A stretch of DNA of 64,000 nt, from positions 140,447,501 through 140,511,500 of the forward strand of contig CM059582.1 of assembly GCA_030407085.1 (NCBI GenBank), in the 5' to 3' direction. The notes beneath the pieces were generated by a model that did no database searches, was not told the origin of the DNA, and saw nothing but the letters and a program-made list of their open reading frames with translations. Shown piece after piece: positions 54,171-64,000 of the stretch; the stretch's first letter is position 1; the number at the start of each line of letters is the position of its first letter. The translations under genes were made by a program, and so were the position numbers. This stretch comes from Trichopria drosophilae. Its lineage: Eukaryota > Arthropoda > Insecta > Hymenoptera > Diapriidae.

Positions 54171-57100
54171 CTTACCTTCATACGATTACGGACAGTATAC
54201 TGAACCTCGTTAATTAGTTTTTGAAACGGTCTTCTTTATCTGATGGTTTTCCTTATAGATGTATGCATAAAACGGAAAACAATCCCGACGGTTACTAGTA
54301 CAAATAATGTCGTTGCGTATGCGAGTACATTATTTTATGCTAATTTACATAATTTCAATATTTGCATTTATTATACATTTATTTTATATAAAAGGTATAT
54401 TATGTATTTAAAATACAAACCCAGCACATTAAGAATGACTGAAAAACAATGAAATTTAATACTTCTGAATGCTTTTTTCTTCCCCTTGCAGACGTATTGA
54501 AAATAATGGGAAGCATTCATAAAGGTCAACAGTTAGAAATGAATACTTCTCACCAATCCTGAATCTTTTTCAATTGTAATAAAAATGCTTTCAATACTTT
54601 GAGAAATTGTTCCTTTTTCAGTGTGAAAGGATTCCAAATTCCAAAGTCACGTGTAAATTAAGTTGATTGCAGTAATTAATGATCGCTTGAAAAATAGTAA
54701 GATTTTTAATTTTATGGAACACTTTTGTTCCATTTCTGAATCCAGGCATGACGATTCGTTAATTATTTCCAATTATTGGAATTGATAACAATTAAACATT
54801 TTCAACTTAAATACTGTGGGTGATCAAATATTTTCCTCCGGATTTAAATTTGTTATGAATTCAGTTGCATTCAAGAAAAAAATATTCAGCATATCTACAT
54901 TGATTCAAAATAATTCAAAATTCAGATATATTGGTGAAGTTTTAGAAATGAAATTCAGACATTGATCATTCAATTAATATCAATAGTTTTAATATATTAC
55001 CGTTTACTGGTAAATGTCAAGAAACTTCGTAGAGTCAAATTATTTTTAATAATTATCACTTACATAACGTGTTGGAGGTTTAATAAAATAAAAGTCATAA
55101 ATAAACTATCTAGAATATACAGTATCTCAGATAATTATGGAAACTCTTAGTTACAATAAACTATTTACAAAGGATAAATATATTAAATCAAAATTAGTTA
55201 ACATTAAAAATGATACGAAACCGACGTCGAGTGGTATGATACAGTAAACATTCTTTAAAGGGTCATACAAAAAGTAAAGTATATAAATATTCATAGTACA
55301 AGCATAGATTGAATGTTCTAGTTTATGGTTTCCCTTGCCCTTGACATGTTTATATCATATCAAGAATTTCTTGAGCCAGAAACACAGAAGTAAGATTGCG
55401 CCGTAACTTCAAACTGTAGTGCATTAGCACACAATTGATCGTATGAAATAAGTAATGTGAAGGCATCAAACCTTGTATGTTATTTATGCAGGATTTGGTT
55501 GAAGGTCAGATCACCTACCACGTCCCATTGTGCTTGCAACTATATATAAAGTATACACCTTTGGAGGATAAGATAGGGTTTTATGCGTTTTATTTTTCTC
55601 TCAATTCATTACTATTGTTTCAAAACTACATTGGCGAATGCTAAGTATTTTATATTACACAATGAGATGATGCAGAAATGTATAATTATATAAAACAATA
55701 TATTTTATAAACATATTTGAAAATTTATAAATTATTAACTAATATTACGAATAGTATATATTACGATAAATGGAAACATACAATTGAAAATTTGCATTGC
55801 AAAAGCAACTGAAATTGAACGATTGCAAAACATGAGAATAAACATTTTTATATGACACACGCACGATAATGGGTTATATTCATGCATGTGTATGGAAGTT
55901 GTTTATTGTGGCACAGTGACGTAAGCGCGAAATTAATAGTATCTACATTATGTGCCAAAGGAGCAATTATCGATCTTCGACGATCGTGAAGTTTGGCGCC
56001 CGAGCGAAGTGAAGGTAACAATCACACGTTCGAGATCGATATTTTGCCCGTGACCAATGACCAATAATTTATTTTTTGATCAGATTGTCGTAGGACTGGA
56101 TAATTCGCGGCCGAAGGTTTCGCCCTAGGCCGAGAAATCGAGTTTTACGGCCGTAGGGTCACAAAGTAGTTTATATTCCCTACGGACAATAAAACGTGAC
56201 ATCAAAAGACAATAACTATAATATAATATAATATAATATAATAACAATAACAATAACAATAAATATGTACGGTAGGACGTCTACTGTAGTGTCTCAGACT
56301 GCACTAATGCACACTAAATGTATCTTTGTCTTATAATTTTATATGTATTAAGAAAACATATATACACTAAGTGCGCTCTAGTGCCGTCGGTGAAGAACGC
56401 CATAAACTGTACCTCATTAAAGATGTCTTTTCTCAATCACTTCCAACTTAACTCTGTCTCGTACATGTAGGTTTTCTTATATGTTAACGTGCTTGTGTCA
56501 CATAAAATATCGTATGCACTCAAGGGATCTTTTCATAACTCAATTGTTGGTGTAGGCACGAGTCGCTACATACATGCGCCGACGTATGCGCAGTATAGTG
56601 CCGAGTATACCCATTTCTATCCCTTAGTTCCTAATATACTATTAATCGATGCAGTCATTAAGTTAATGACGATGTTTAGACATGTTTTATTACCCGACCG
56701 TTTGTGAAAAGGAGAAGAATGCATTCCTGCATTATTAGTGTTTTTTTTCATAATATGTTATAAATATGAGAAGATACACTACATACTTCTTGTTTATTAA
56801 AGGATCTAATCCCAGAAAATAAAAATGAAAAGTGAGTGACTTTGACGTATACCATCCATTGACCATTATTGTTATACCATTAATGCCATCGGGCACTAAT
56901 TCCGGTGACAAACCGTGTAATATAAAACTGATTAATTGAATCGCTGAATCCAAATTCATAATTAAATGTAAATTAATAAATAAATTAAGTTATAATCTAA
57001 CAATTCAATTAAAACAAAACATAAAGTATATGTATAATGAAGATCTATAGCACATTGCATATCTGATAATTCCTTCTGATACAGGCAGGGATGGCACGTC

Positions 57101-57298
57101 AGTAGGAGACTGCCTTTTTTTTTAAATATAAAATTTCGTTCATTCGTCTGACGATACAAATATTTCTCCACTATTTATATCAAAGCGTTATCCTCGTACT
57201 ATCACTAACTTCTATGACAAAATGTATACTAAAAAATTGATGAATCGAATCGCCATATACAAGTTAACCGATTAATTCTTGAATGCACATTTTTCACG
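54171..57298. other. Long AT-rich spacer, no gene
   Basis: No supported gene. A short less AT-rich patch at ~55910-56170 includes TTTGGCGCCCGAGCG (~55993), resembling a retroviral primer-binding site, but no LTR is visible. ATAAT and AACAAT simple repeats lie at ~56217-56263. Confidence 0.5.
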
Positions 57299-57439
57299 GT
57301 AGGGGAGGTCGGGGTATTCTTGGACACATTTTTATTTTGTCCAGAAACTCTAAAAAAAAATGGCTTTTTCTCAAAATTTCAAAGCTTGATTTTGTGGCAA
57401 ACAAAATCCCGTGTCCAATAATACCCCGACCTCCACTAC
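57299..57439. mobile_element. Small MITE-like element with ~25-bp inverted ends
   Basis: GGAGGTCGGGGTATTCTTGG on the left pairs with CCAATAATACCCCGACCTCC on the right, one mismatch in the core. The ends extend to GTAG/CTAC. Length is 141 bp. No clear target duplication. Confidence 0.75.
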
Positions 57440-58934
57440 TTTTTAACGATTGTATTTTGCGTAAAAAACCGGTCACAAAAATGTTCACGGCTCATCTGAC
57501 ATAAAATTAACTGAAATGTTAGAATATGTAATTAGATTTTCTAAAAATGTATTCGTGAAAAACATTGATTACTCAAATATTTTTTTTATTTCGTTCTTTT
57601 CACACTGAAATCGTTTTCAACATTTTACTTGACACAAACAAATCGTGTCCGCAAAATTCCAAAATTTTGAAAAATCTAAAAAAATGTTCAAAGCATTCTG
57701 TAAAAATGTAAATTATATTCAATAACATTTTAGTCCATAATTTTCAAGAAACAAATTCCTGAAATTGTCGACGATTATTCAGGTTTTTATCAAGCGCAGT
57801 GAGAGTGAATCGAGACTAACGTCAGCGAAACGTACCATAATTTTTAAACGATAAAAGTTTTCGATATTGCTCTTCAATTACATTTAAATCTTCATGTTAT
57901 TAGTATTGCCAGTTCATTATTCTGTAGTAATTTGTTCACACGCAGATTTACTCTGAAGAATATGTCATATTTTAACTACCGAATTTTTATTTGCGTTTAT
58001 TTTTTTTGGTACATTCTATTACATATTATCTACTATTGAAAATATGTTACAAATAAAAATATCTAGTATACGTTATCATTGATTAGTAAGGGCTTGCAGG
58101 AGTAAGAGATGGTAGACAAATTATATTCTTTTCTTCGTTACAAAGTCTGAGGAGAATTCTGTTAAGATATCAAGTAATATGGCAGAGTAATGACGGATAC
58201 ATGATTTTTTTTCTAAGTTTTCGCCTCGGGGGCAGGAGCGGACTCGCAGTTATACGCGGCAAGCATACGACCGTCCGGTACTGCTCGACTTTTACCGTAA
58301 CGTGGTTTTCCGCCGAAATTTCTTTGTTTATTCAATGCCCTTGTTTATGTTTAGTCGTATTTCACTACTTGTGTGTTTCGACCCGTATACGTATATTTTA
58401 CGTATCAAGTTCTTCCTAGAACGCAAACTTTACACCAGTATAGCGAACAGTACCTACCTAAGCACGTCTATCTCAATCTTTTTATGGTACAAATTAGTTA
58501 GAATGAAATTGTTTTTCCCCATAATAATTTACATGTTCGAGAAAATTTGTATCGACTGCAATTGCCCTGTAAACGACGCGACGCGCAGTCGCTTTTTCAA
58601 GTTGGAGATGGGGAAGAGTCGCTGTTGCGCACCAAGCGTTGTACCAAGCGGTGCTCACACTGAGCGGGAGACCGGTTTTTCATCAGCAGAGGGTATTCTC
58701 AGATGATAAAGTAGTTCATCGACTGTATCGGTCTGGGTTTATCGTAGTTATCCCAGACTCCGTGCAAATGCTTTACAGATGGATTAAGGCGGTCTACGGG
58801 GCCCCATATTGGGAGTACTGGCTCGGGATGATGCCTTGTGTTGTTGAAGTATTGTCTCGTAATGCCTTCGATTGTTTATCCACCATACCTATCCACCATA
58901 GAGCCGACCCGCGAATAGGCTAAAAATGTCATTA
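57440..58934. other. Spacer with unassigned open frames
   Basis: AT-rich to ~58200, then more balanced to ~58925. Frames at 58302-58706 and 58639-58923 (plus) overlap in different phases and show no motif I recognise. They could be remnants of an unknown element. Confidence 0.4.
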
Positions 58935-59770
58935 AAGTGGGGTATAATTCCTTTCCTTTATCCTTTTTTTTATCGGACAAATTTCAAGCGTAAAGTTAAT
59001 CCTATTGCTTAAACCTCCAATTTTATTCATATTATTAAAAATATCTGAGTTTTTTGAAATATCTGTAGCAATAGTGGTTAATATATAATCTACGTAACAT
59101 TAATAAAAATATATTGTAGAAGATAAGTTATTAATAAGTATATTTTCTAACATATTTAAACTATATTTGCAATAATGGGAGAAAGAGGAGATCCTTTAGG
59201 GACACCATAAACCTGTTTATACTTACAATTGAAATATGCAGAATCCAAAATAAATTTTAGAGCCTTAAAGAATTAATTTTCTGGTATATTGGTATAATCC
59301 GTGATTAAATTCCATTTCTTTTGTAAAATGATTATAGCTAATTCTGTAAAAGCATTTGAAAAGGAGAAATTACATCCAGCGATATCAAAAATAAAATAGT
59401 GATCTAATATAATATTACGAATTTTATGTATCACTTCTCAACTATCTTTCACAGACTTTGAGGTTTTAGGAACAACTGACGTTAAACTGGAACTGAAATA
59501 AGAAGCTAATTTATAAGTAAGTGAATTTCGTATGGAAACAATAATAGGTAGAGAAATATATAATTTGGGTCTTTTAGGTAGACCATAAGCTCTATTAGTA
59601 TTGCATTCTAGGTTTATAGGTGTTTTGCAGAATTTTCCATACCATTTAGTAACCAACTTGTTAACATTATTTTGTACCGCCGATGTGTAAGTGAATTAGC
59701 TGGTTACATAAGTATTTCTGTCATCTGATAATATACGCAACTTATTAATATATTCAGTTAGTTGTATAGG
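58935..59770 (-). pseudogene. Penelope-like element reverse transcriptase, degraded
   Basis: The minus strand reads LTEYINKLRILSDDRNTYV, NNVNKLVTKWYGKFCK, NRAYGLPKRPKLYISLPIIV, then RNSLTYKLASYFSSSL (open at 59656-59438). After several stops and shifts it reads CKYKQVYGVPKGSPLSPIIA and a CYVDYILTT box, then SNRINFTLEI. The KQ..G.P.GSPLSP signature and the AYGLPK..K block are characteristic of Penelope-like RTs. The catalytic YVDD has become YVDY. The GIY-YIG endonuclease part and the ends are not seen. Confidence 0.72.
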
Positions 59771-59779
59771 GCCCCCGAT

Positions 59780-60400
59780 AGCCAGACGTAAACACCCCCC
59801 ACTCCTCCACCTTGAGGCAGGTCTGGCGCCAGACGGCACGCGCGCCTTGGGATAGGTCAGGGGTTAATGACCTCATAATTAGGTGATAATGGTTATTAAT
59901 GGGTAATTAATGTCAAAACAAGCAATAAAAATGTCAATTATTAATGTTAATAGGGTAATTAATGTCAAATAAATATTAATTTATGACCGTAAATAACACC
60001 ATGGCCGCCATGTGAGGTAGGCCAGTCGTCTGACGTAAACAAAAACGTACGGACAACCTTTGGCACGACGCTGAGGTAGGTCGTGGTTCAGCGACCTGAT
60101 ACACGAGTGCTTCGTGGTTAATTGTTATATAAACAATTAATAAAGACGATAATAAATATCGATAATTGGGTAATTAAAGTCAGATGAATGTTGATAATGA
60201 TGATTAATTGATAGTTTGCGTATAAACAAATAATAAAGACAGTAATAAATAACGATAATGACCTTGCGATATACATATAGGTACGTGGGTCCCTTTGGCG
60301 AAGAGTTGAGGCCACACCCCACTTCCTCCTTATTGTGTAATAATATTTATCTACACAACGCTCCACTGACCTTTATATGTATACATGTTGCGCATGTGTC
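59780..60400. repeat. Diverged leading part of the AGGTCA-bearing repeat
   Basis: Contains CACCTTGAGGCAGGTCTGGC, AATGACCTCATAA, GCTGAGGTAGGTCGTGG and TTGGCGAAGAGTTGAGG elements, related to both the 25-30 kb subrepeats and the downstream 467-bp unit. Interspersed with AATTAATGTCA/ATTAATG-type AT repeats. Confidence 0.7.
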
Positions 60401-61590
60401 ACTCCACTTGCAGGTCGAAACGAGAAACTGAAATTTCCTACGTCGTTGGAACGCACATATGTGACTTATATTCGAGACACTCGGTTTTCTAGGAAAATCT
60501 TGAAGACGAGGGAAGATAAGATTCAAGAAGTAAGCTAGAATAAGTTATGAATAAAAAAATAATATAGACTGTGCTAATCCCCCGTGATTGCGTAATTAGT
60601 GTCAGACAGGTATTAATAATGATTCTTTAAAGTCAATGTACGTATAAACAAATAATAATAATAAATGATAACGCAGTTGTGAGGTCACTAACCGTACATA
60701 AACGAATCTGTACGGGGTCCCTTTGGCGAGAATTTGAGGTAGGTCATGATTCAACGACCACTCACTGACTGCGTATTAGTTGTCATATTTTTTTTTGATA
60801 TGATGTCTATTAATATTTACCTACACAATACATCGATGACCTTTATACATACATGTGGCGCACGTGTCACTCCACTTGCGGGTCGAAACGAGAAACTGAA
60901 ATTTCCTACGTCGTTGGAACGCACATATGTGACTTATATTCGAGACACTCGGTTTTCTAGGAAAATCTTGAAGACGAGGGAAGATAAGATTCAAGAAGTA
61001 AGTTAGAATAAGTTATGAATAAAAAATAATATAGACTGTGCTAATCCCCCGTAATTGCGTAATTAGTGTCAGACAGGTATTAATAATGATTCTTTAAAGT
61101 CAATGTACGTATAAACAAATAATAATAATAAATGATAACGCAGTTGTGAGGTCACTAACCGTACATAAACGAATCTGTACGGGGTCCCTTTGGCGAGAAT
61201 TTGAGGTAGGTCATGATTCAACGACCACTCACTGACTGCGTATTAGTTGTCATATTTTTTTTTGATATGATGTCTATTAATATTTACCTACACAATACAT
61301 CGATGACCTTTATACATACATGTGGCGCACGTATTACTCCACTTGCGGGTCGAAACGAGAAACTGAAATTTCCTACGTCGTTGGAACGCACATGTGGCTT
61401 ATATTCGAGAGACCCGGTTTTCTAGGAAAATCTTGAAGACGAGGGGGAGATAAGGTTCTAGAAGTAAGCTAGAATAAGTTATGTGTAAAAAATAAAATAG
61501 ATTGTAATAAATTACGATAGCGGTCTTGCGACAATCAGATTTGTTCGAGACCCTTTGGCGAAAAGTTGAGGTAGGTCATGCAGTATTACA
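60401..61590. repeat. 467-bp tandem repeat, two full copies and a partial third
   Basis: ACTCCACTTGC begins units at 60401, 60869 and 61336. Copies 1 and 2 are nearly identical (GTCGAAACGAGAAACTGAAA through GGGTCCCTTTGGCGAGAATT, then TGAGGTAGGTCATGATTC). The third is truncated and diverges after ~61500. An 86-codon frame recurring in the unit has no known motif and is probably not a gene. Confidence 0.93.
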
Positions 61591-61876
61591 TTTTTCTTGG
61601 AAATCACTTAAAATACGAAAGAGGAGATGTCTTCCTATGAACTTCGAATGGGATGAAAAGCGACTGAAGAGATTGCGTAATATCATATGCTTACCTTGTG
61701 GTCTTAAAGTAATAATTACACAAATGACATAATTATTTTCATTTTTATTATTTTTATTATTATCATTAATAAATGGAATATTAAAAACAAATTCGCTTAC
61801 ATTGCTAATTTTTCTTAAGTAACGAGAAAACTATTGTTTTTTACAAAAATTTACATTTTTACAGCTTTGTTGCACT
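61591..61876. other. 3' flank of the polymerase gene
   Basis: AT-rich, no feature; TATT runs at ~61736-61770. Confidence 0.5.
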
Positions 61877-64000
61877 TTATGCTTTGTATCCAAAAGGAAG
61901 CGAATATCTAGTCGAAATGTGACGCCTTTTTTTAAAAACTATTTTACATGTCTTTTCTTCTTTACACGTTACAACTTCGTGAATTTCGGTTCGACGTATC
62001 GCACTGAATCGAATTTTTATTTTTGGTGGTGTAGTAGCAGCGGTAGAAGTAGTACTATTATAAGTCTCATTTGCCATAATTAGCTGATAAATCGAGTCGA
62101 AATTGATTTTATTTCCATTTTCGTAATTTGACGAAATCTCTTTGACCTTGCACGTATCGGAGTATTTACCGTTAGTAGTATGTACGCGATAAGCATAAAA
62201 TTTAGGACCTCCCGAGATAAAAGTCTGAATGTAAGAACCTGGACCGTAAACCGCTAATTCATCAGTCAAATCTCCGAGAAAATTCCCGAGCTGTGGGTCG
62301 TATTCTTTGGCTGATGTGTGCCCGCCCGATAAGTAAATTACCGAGTTGGTATCAAAATAAATTACGCGAAGGTCCAATTTTTCTAGGTAGCTGTAGAGTT
62401 TCAGGCGAGCTTGAGCTGTCGTGTAAGCCGCTAACACAACGTTTGTGCTGTTTGACGATGATGATGTTTCAACCCTGTCAACCCAATTTAGAAATAAGAC
62501 TTTTTCGTTAACGGGGAGAATACGCGTGACCTCTTTCGTAACATCTGAAAAAATGTCGAGTAACTCTTCTCGAGTAGTAACGATCTCGGTTCGCTGCAAA
62601 TTTTCGCGCTGACCAAATTTCCCCCAAAATGAATTTAAGCATAACTTGGCGACCGAACGTAACCCCGGGTTTTTTAAAGTATTATTTTTGTCCAGTTTTA
62701 TTCCTTCAGCCCGTTCATACGATTCTATGTACAATTTTTTTGACATTTCGCCTATACACTCTGCCGGCCATCCGCTTGCTTCCTGTTTGATTTTTAAAAA
62801 TGTATCGATGTAATCTTTAAATAGGCCTCCTTCTTGTGTTTGTGGATTATATTGTGTTATTTTGTACTACCAAATTTCTAATATTTCACGAACGCAGTAT
62901 GCTTTTTGAATGGCTTTTTTTAACTCGTCGGCTACCCACGTCCCTGTCAACATTCGGTCGGTTTCAGCATCGTGTGTACAGTCGGTTTGCGATTCATTCT
63001 CGCAGCAGCTTCTACAAAGGGCGAACAACAAGCGAGAATTCATTTTTACCGGAAGGACTGCATGATAAAGATTTCTGGGTGGTAGTATTCTACACATAAT
63101 AAGTCCTTCGACCCCGTCTAAACTAATAGGCTCTTGCAGACTCGTGATTGTCGCGCATTCCTGTCCGACATAAACGGTAGGATGACCTACGGGAAAACGA
63201 CCGGTTTTACAAATGTAAGGGTACAGTGAACAGACATCTATGTATTTGATTTTTTCGTCATTTTTTACGGTATAGTACGTTGCCGTATTAACCGTCCGTC
63301 GGCCAAAAAATGCGTCTCGCGGATCTAAGATTTTGTACGTTGCCATAGGATGGTTATTGACATAAGCAGCAAGTTCCGCATCTGTTCGTTTTTCATGGTT
63401 GAAATCACATTCCCATTTTTCTATGAGAGTATAACCACTTGACCGAATTAAACGCGATATGGATTGTGTATTTGCGTACACTTTGTTAAAACTTTCGCCT
63501 GTAGCGAAATTTGGTTTGTCTCTCAACTCTGAGAAACACCGTCGACAACCGTGATAAAAACAACCGTGGAATTGAAATACGTGTCCCTTTGTAGTTTCAG
63601 ATGTGTCGTTAGCGTCTGGTTGTAAATAGCCATCTACCAGTGGACCTTCGGGTAAACGATATTCACGACCACGACCTGCATGCACAATTTCACGAACGTA
63701 TAACTTCTCGCACCAAAGAACCCACTCTATCGCGACCTTCGATTGACGATTACACTTCCTATAGCTGTTACCCGGAGGTAAAAGACCAATCGTGTTTACT
63801 TTCAAAAAATTTTTTCGATATACTCGAGAACACGCGGACGCAATGGTTACGGCTTCACTAAAGGGACAAACGTTACCTTTCTGGATAAATATTTTGCGAA
63901 AAGCAACACACGCTCTACGCAAAATATCTACATCCATCTTACAGTACGCTTCTATATTGCGTTCCAAGTCGAATACGTCACCTCGCCTAGCACACGTGTT
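61877..64000 (-). pseudogene. Maverick/Polinton protein-primed DNA polymerase B, one in-frame stop
   Basis: One frame enters from the right edge and ends at 61877. It starts within the 3'-5' exonuclease domain (Exo III-type YCKMDVDILRRA), then has the family's Cys-rich FHGCFYHGCRRCF and SGYTLIEKWECDF blocks. Polymerase motif A is YIDVCSLYPYI. A TAG lies at 62867-62869 (after REILEIW), and the same frame continues through LFKDYIDTFLKIKQEASGWP to motif B (LCLNSFWGKFGQR) and motif C. Motif C reads YFDTNSVIYL where DTDS is expected, so the second metal-binding Asp is Asn. The polymerase would replicate Maverick DNA from a terminal protein. With a nonsense codon and a damaged motif C this copy is inactive. 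The N-terminus lies outside the window. Confidence 0.9.

Noticed and set aside
55990..56010. TTTGGCGCCCGAGCG as a retroviral primer-binding site
   Set aside because: No LTR pair, polypurine tract or pol sequence nearby.
60746..61006. 86-codon frame repeated in the 467-bp units
   Set aside because: Duplicated because the unit is tandem; the third copy is broken and composition is non-coding.

Overview
This window looks like arthropod, most likely insect, heterochromatin or an intergenic transposon graveyard. It is AT-rich and I recognise no host gene, tRNA or rRNA. Nearly every coding-like stretch belongs to a selfish element. The mix of an R1-clade LINE, a CR1-type LINE, a LOA-type LINE with a DUF4780-like ORF1, Copia, a Gypsy/errantivirus-like pol, Maverick/Polinton genes and a Penelope-like RT is typical of insects. 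I cannot name the species.

Layout. 1-7518 is an 86-bp satellite. It abuts an R1-clade LINE fragment (7519-9130, minus) that ends in CTG and TG/TGCG microsatellites. 9.9-12.7 kb holds Maverick/Polinton-like remnants: a broken adenain-type cysteine protease between two head-to-head copies of an uncharacterised gene. 12.8-19.4 kb is a fold-back element with ~0.6-kb inverted arms around a gene for a Cys-rich (CXC-like) protein. A Copia element (13249-17219) with near-identical LTRs sits in its left arm and itself carries a 392-bp retroposed insert. 20.75-25.2 kb is a nearly full-length CR1-type LINE (minus). 25.2-30.4 kb is a tandem array of four ~1.28-kb units, each with a Gypsy integrase fragment and a subrepeat field rich in AGGTCA half-sites. 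The last unit runs into the remainder of that integrase (to 31079).

31120-39879 is a DNA transposon with ~0.5-kb terminal inverted repeats and a transposase-like gene with a single stop codon. An apparently intact LOA-clade LINE (34758-39698) is inserted in its right repeat with a 13-bp target duplication. The transposon appears to separate the Gypsy pol end from a possible env start (39967). 40-58 kb is mostly AT-rich filler with short tandem arrays (46, 64, 96, 121 and 151 bp), fold-back/MITE-like elements and degraded repeat-associated coding fragments. 58.9-59.8 kb is a Penelope-like RT remnant (minus). 59.8-61.6 kb is a ~467-bp tandem repeat related to the half-site field at 25-30 kb. 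61.9-64.0 kb (minus, running off the right edge) is a protein-primed Maverick/Polinton DNA polymerase B with one in-frame stop.

How it fits together. Nesting gives a relative history: Gypsy copy, then the inverted-repeat DNA transposon, then the LOA LINE; and the fold-back element, then Copia, then the 392-bp insert. The LOA LINE is the only element that looks intact. Copia is recent by its LTRs but lacks the RT core. Several others have lost one catalytic aspartate (R1 RT, Penelope RT, PolB).
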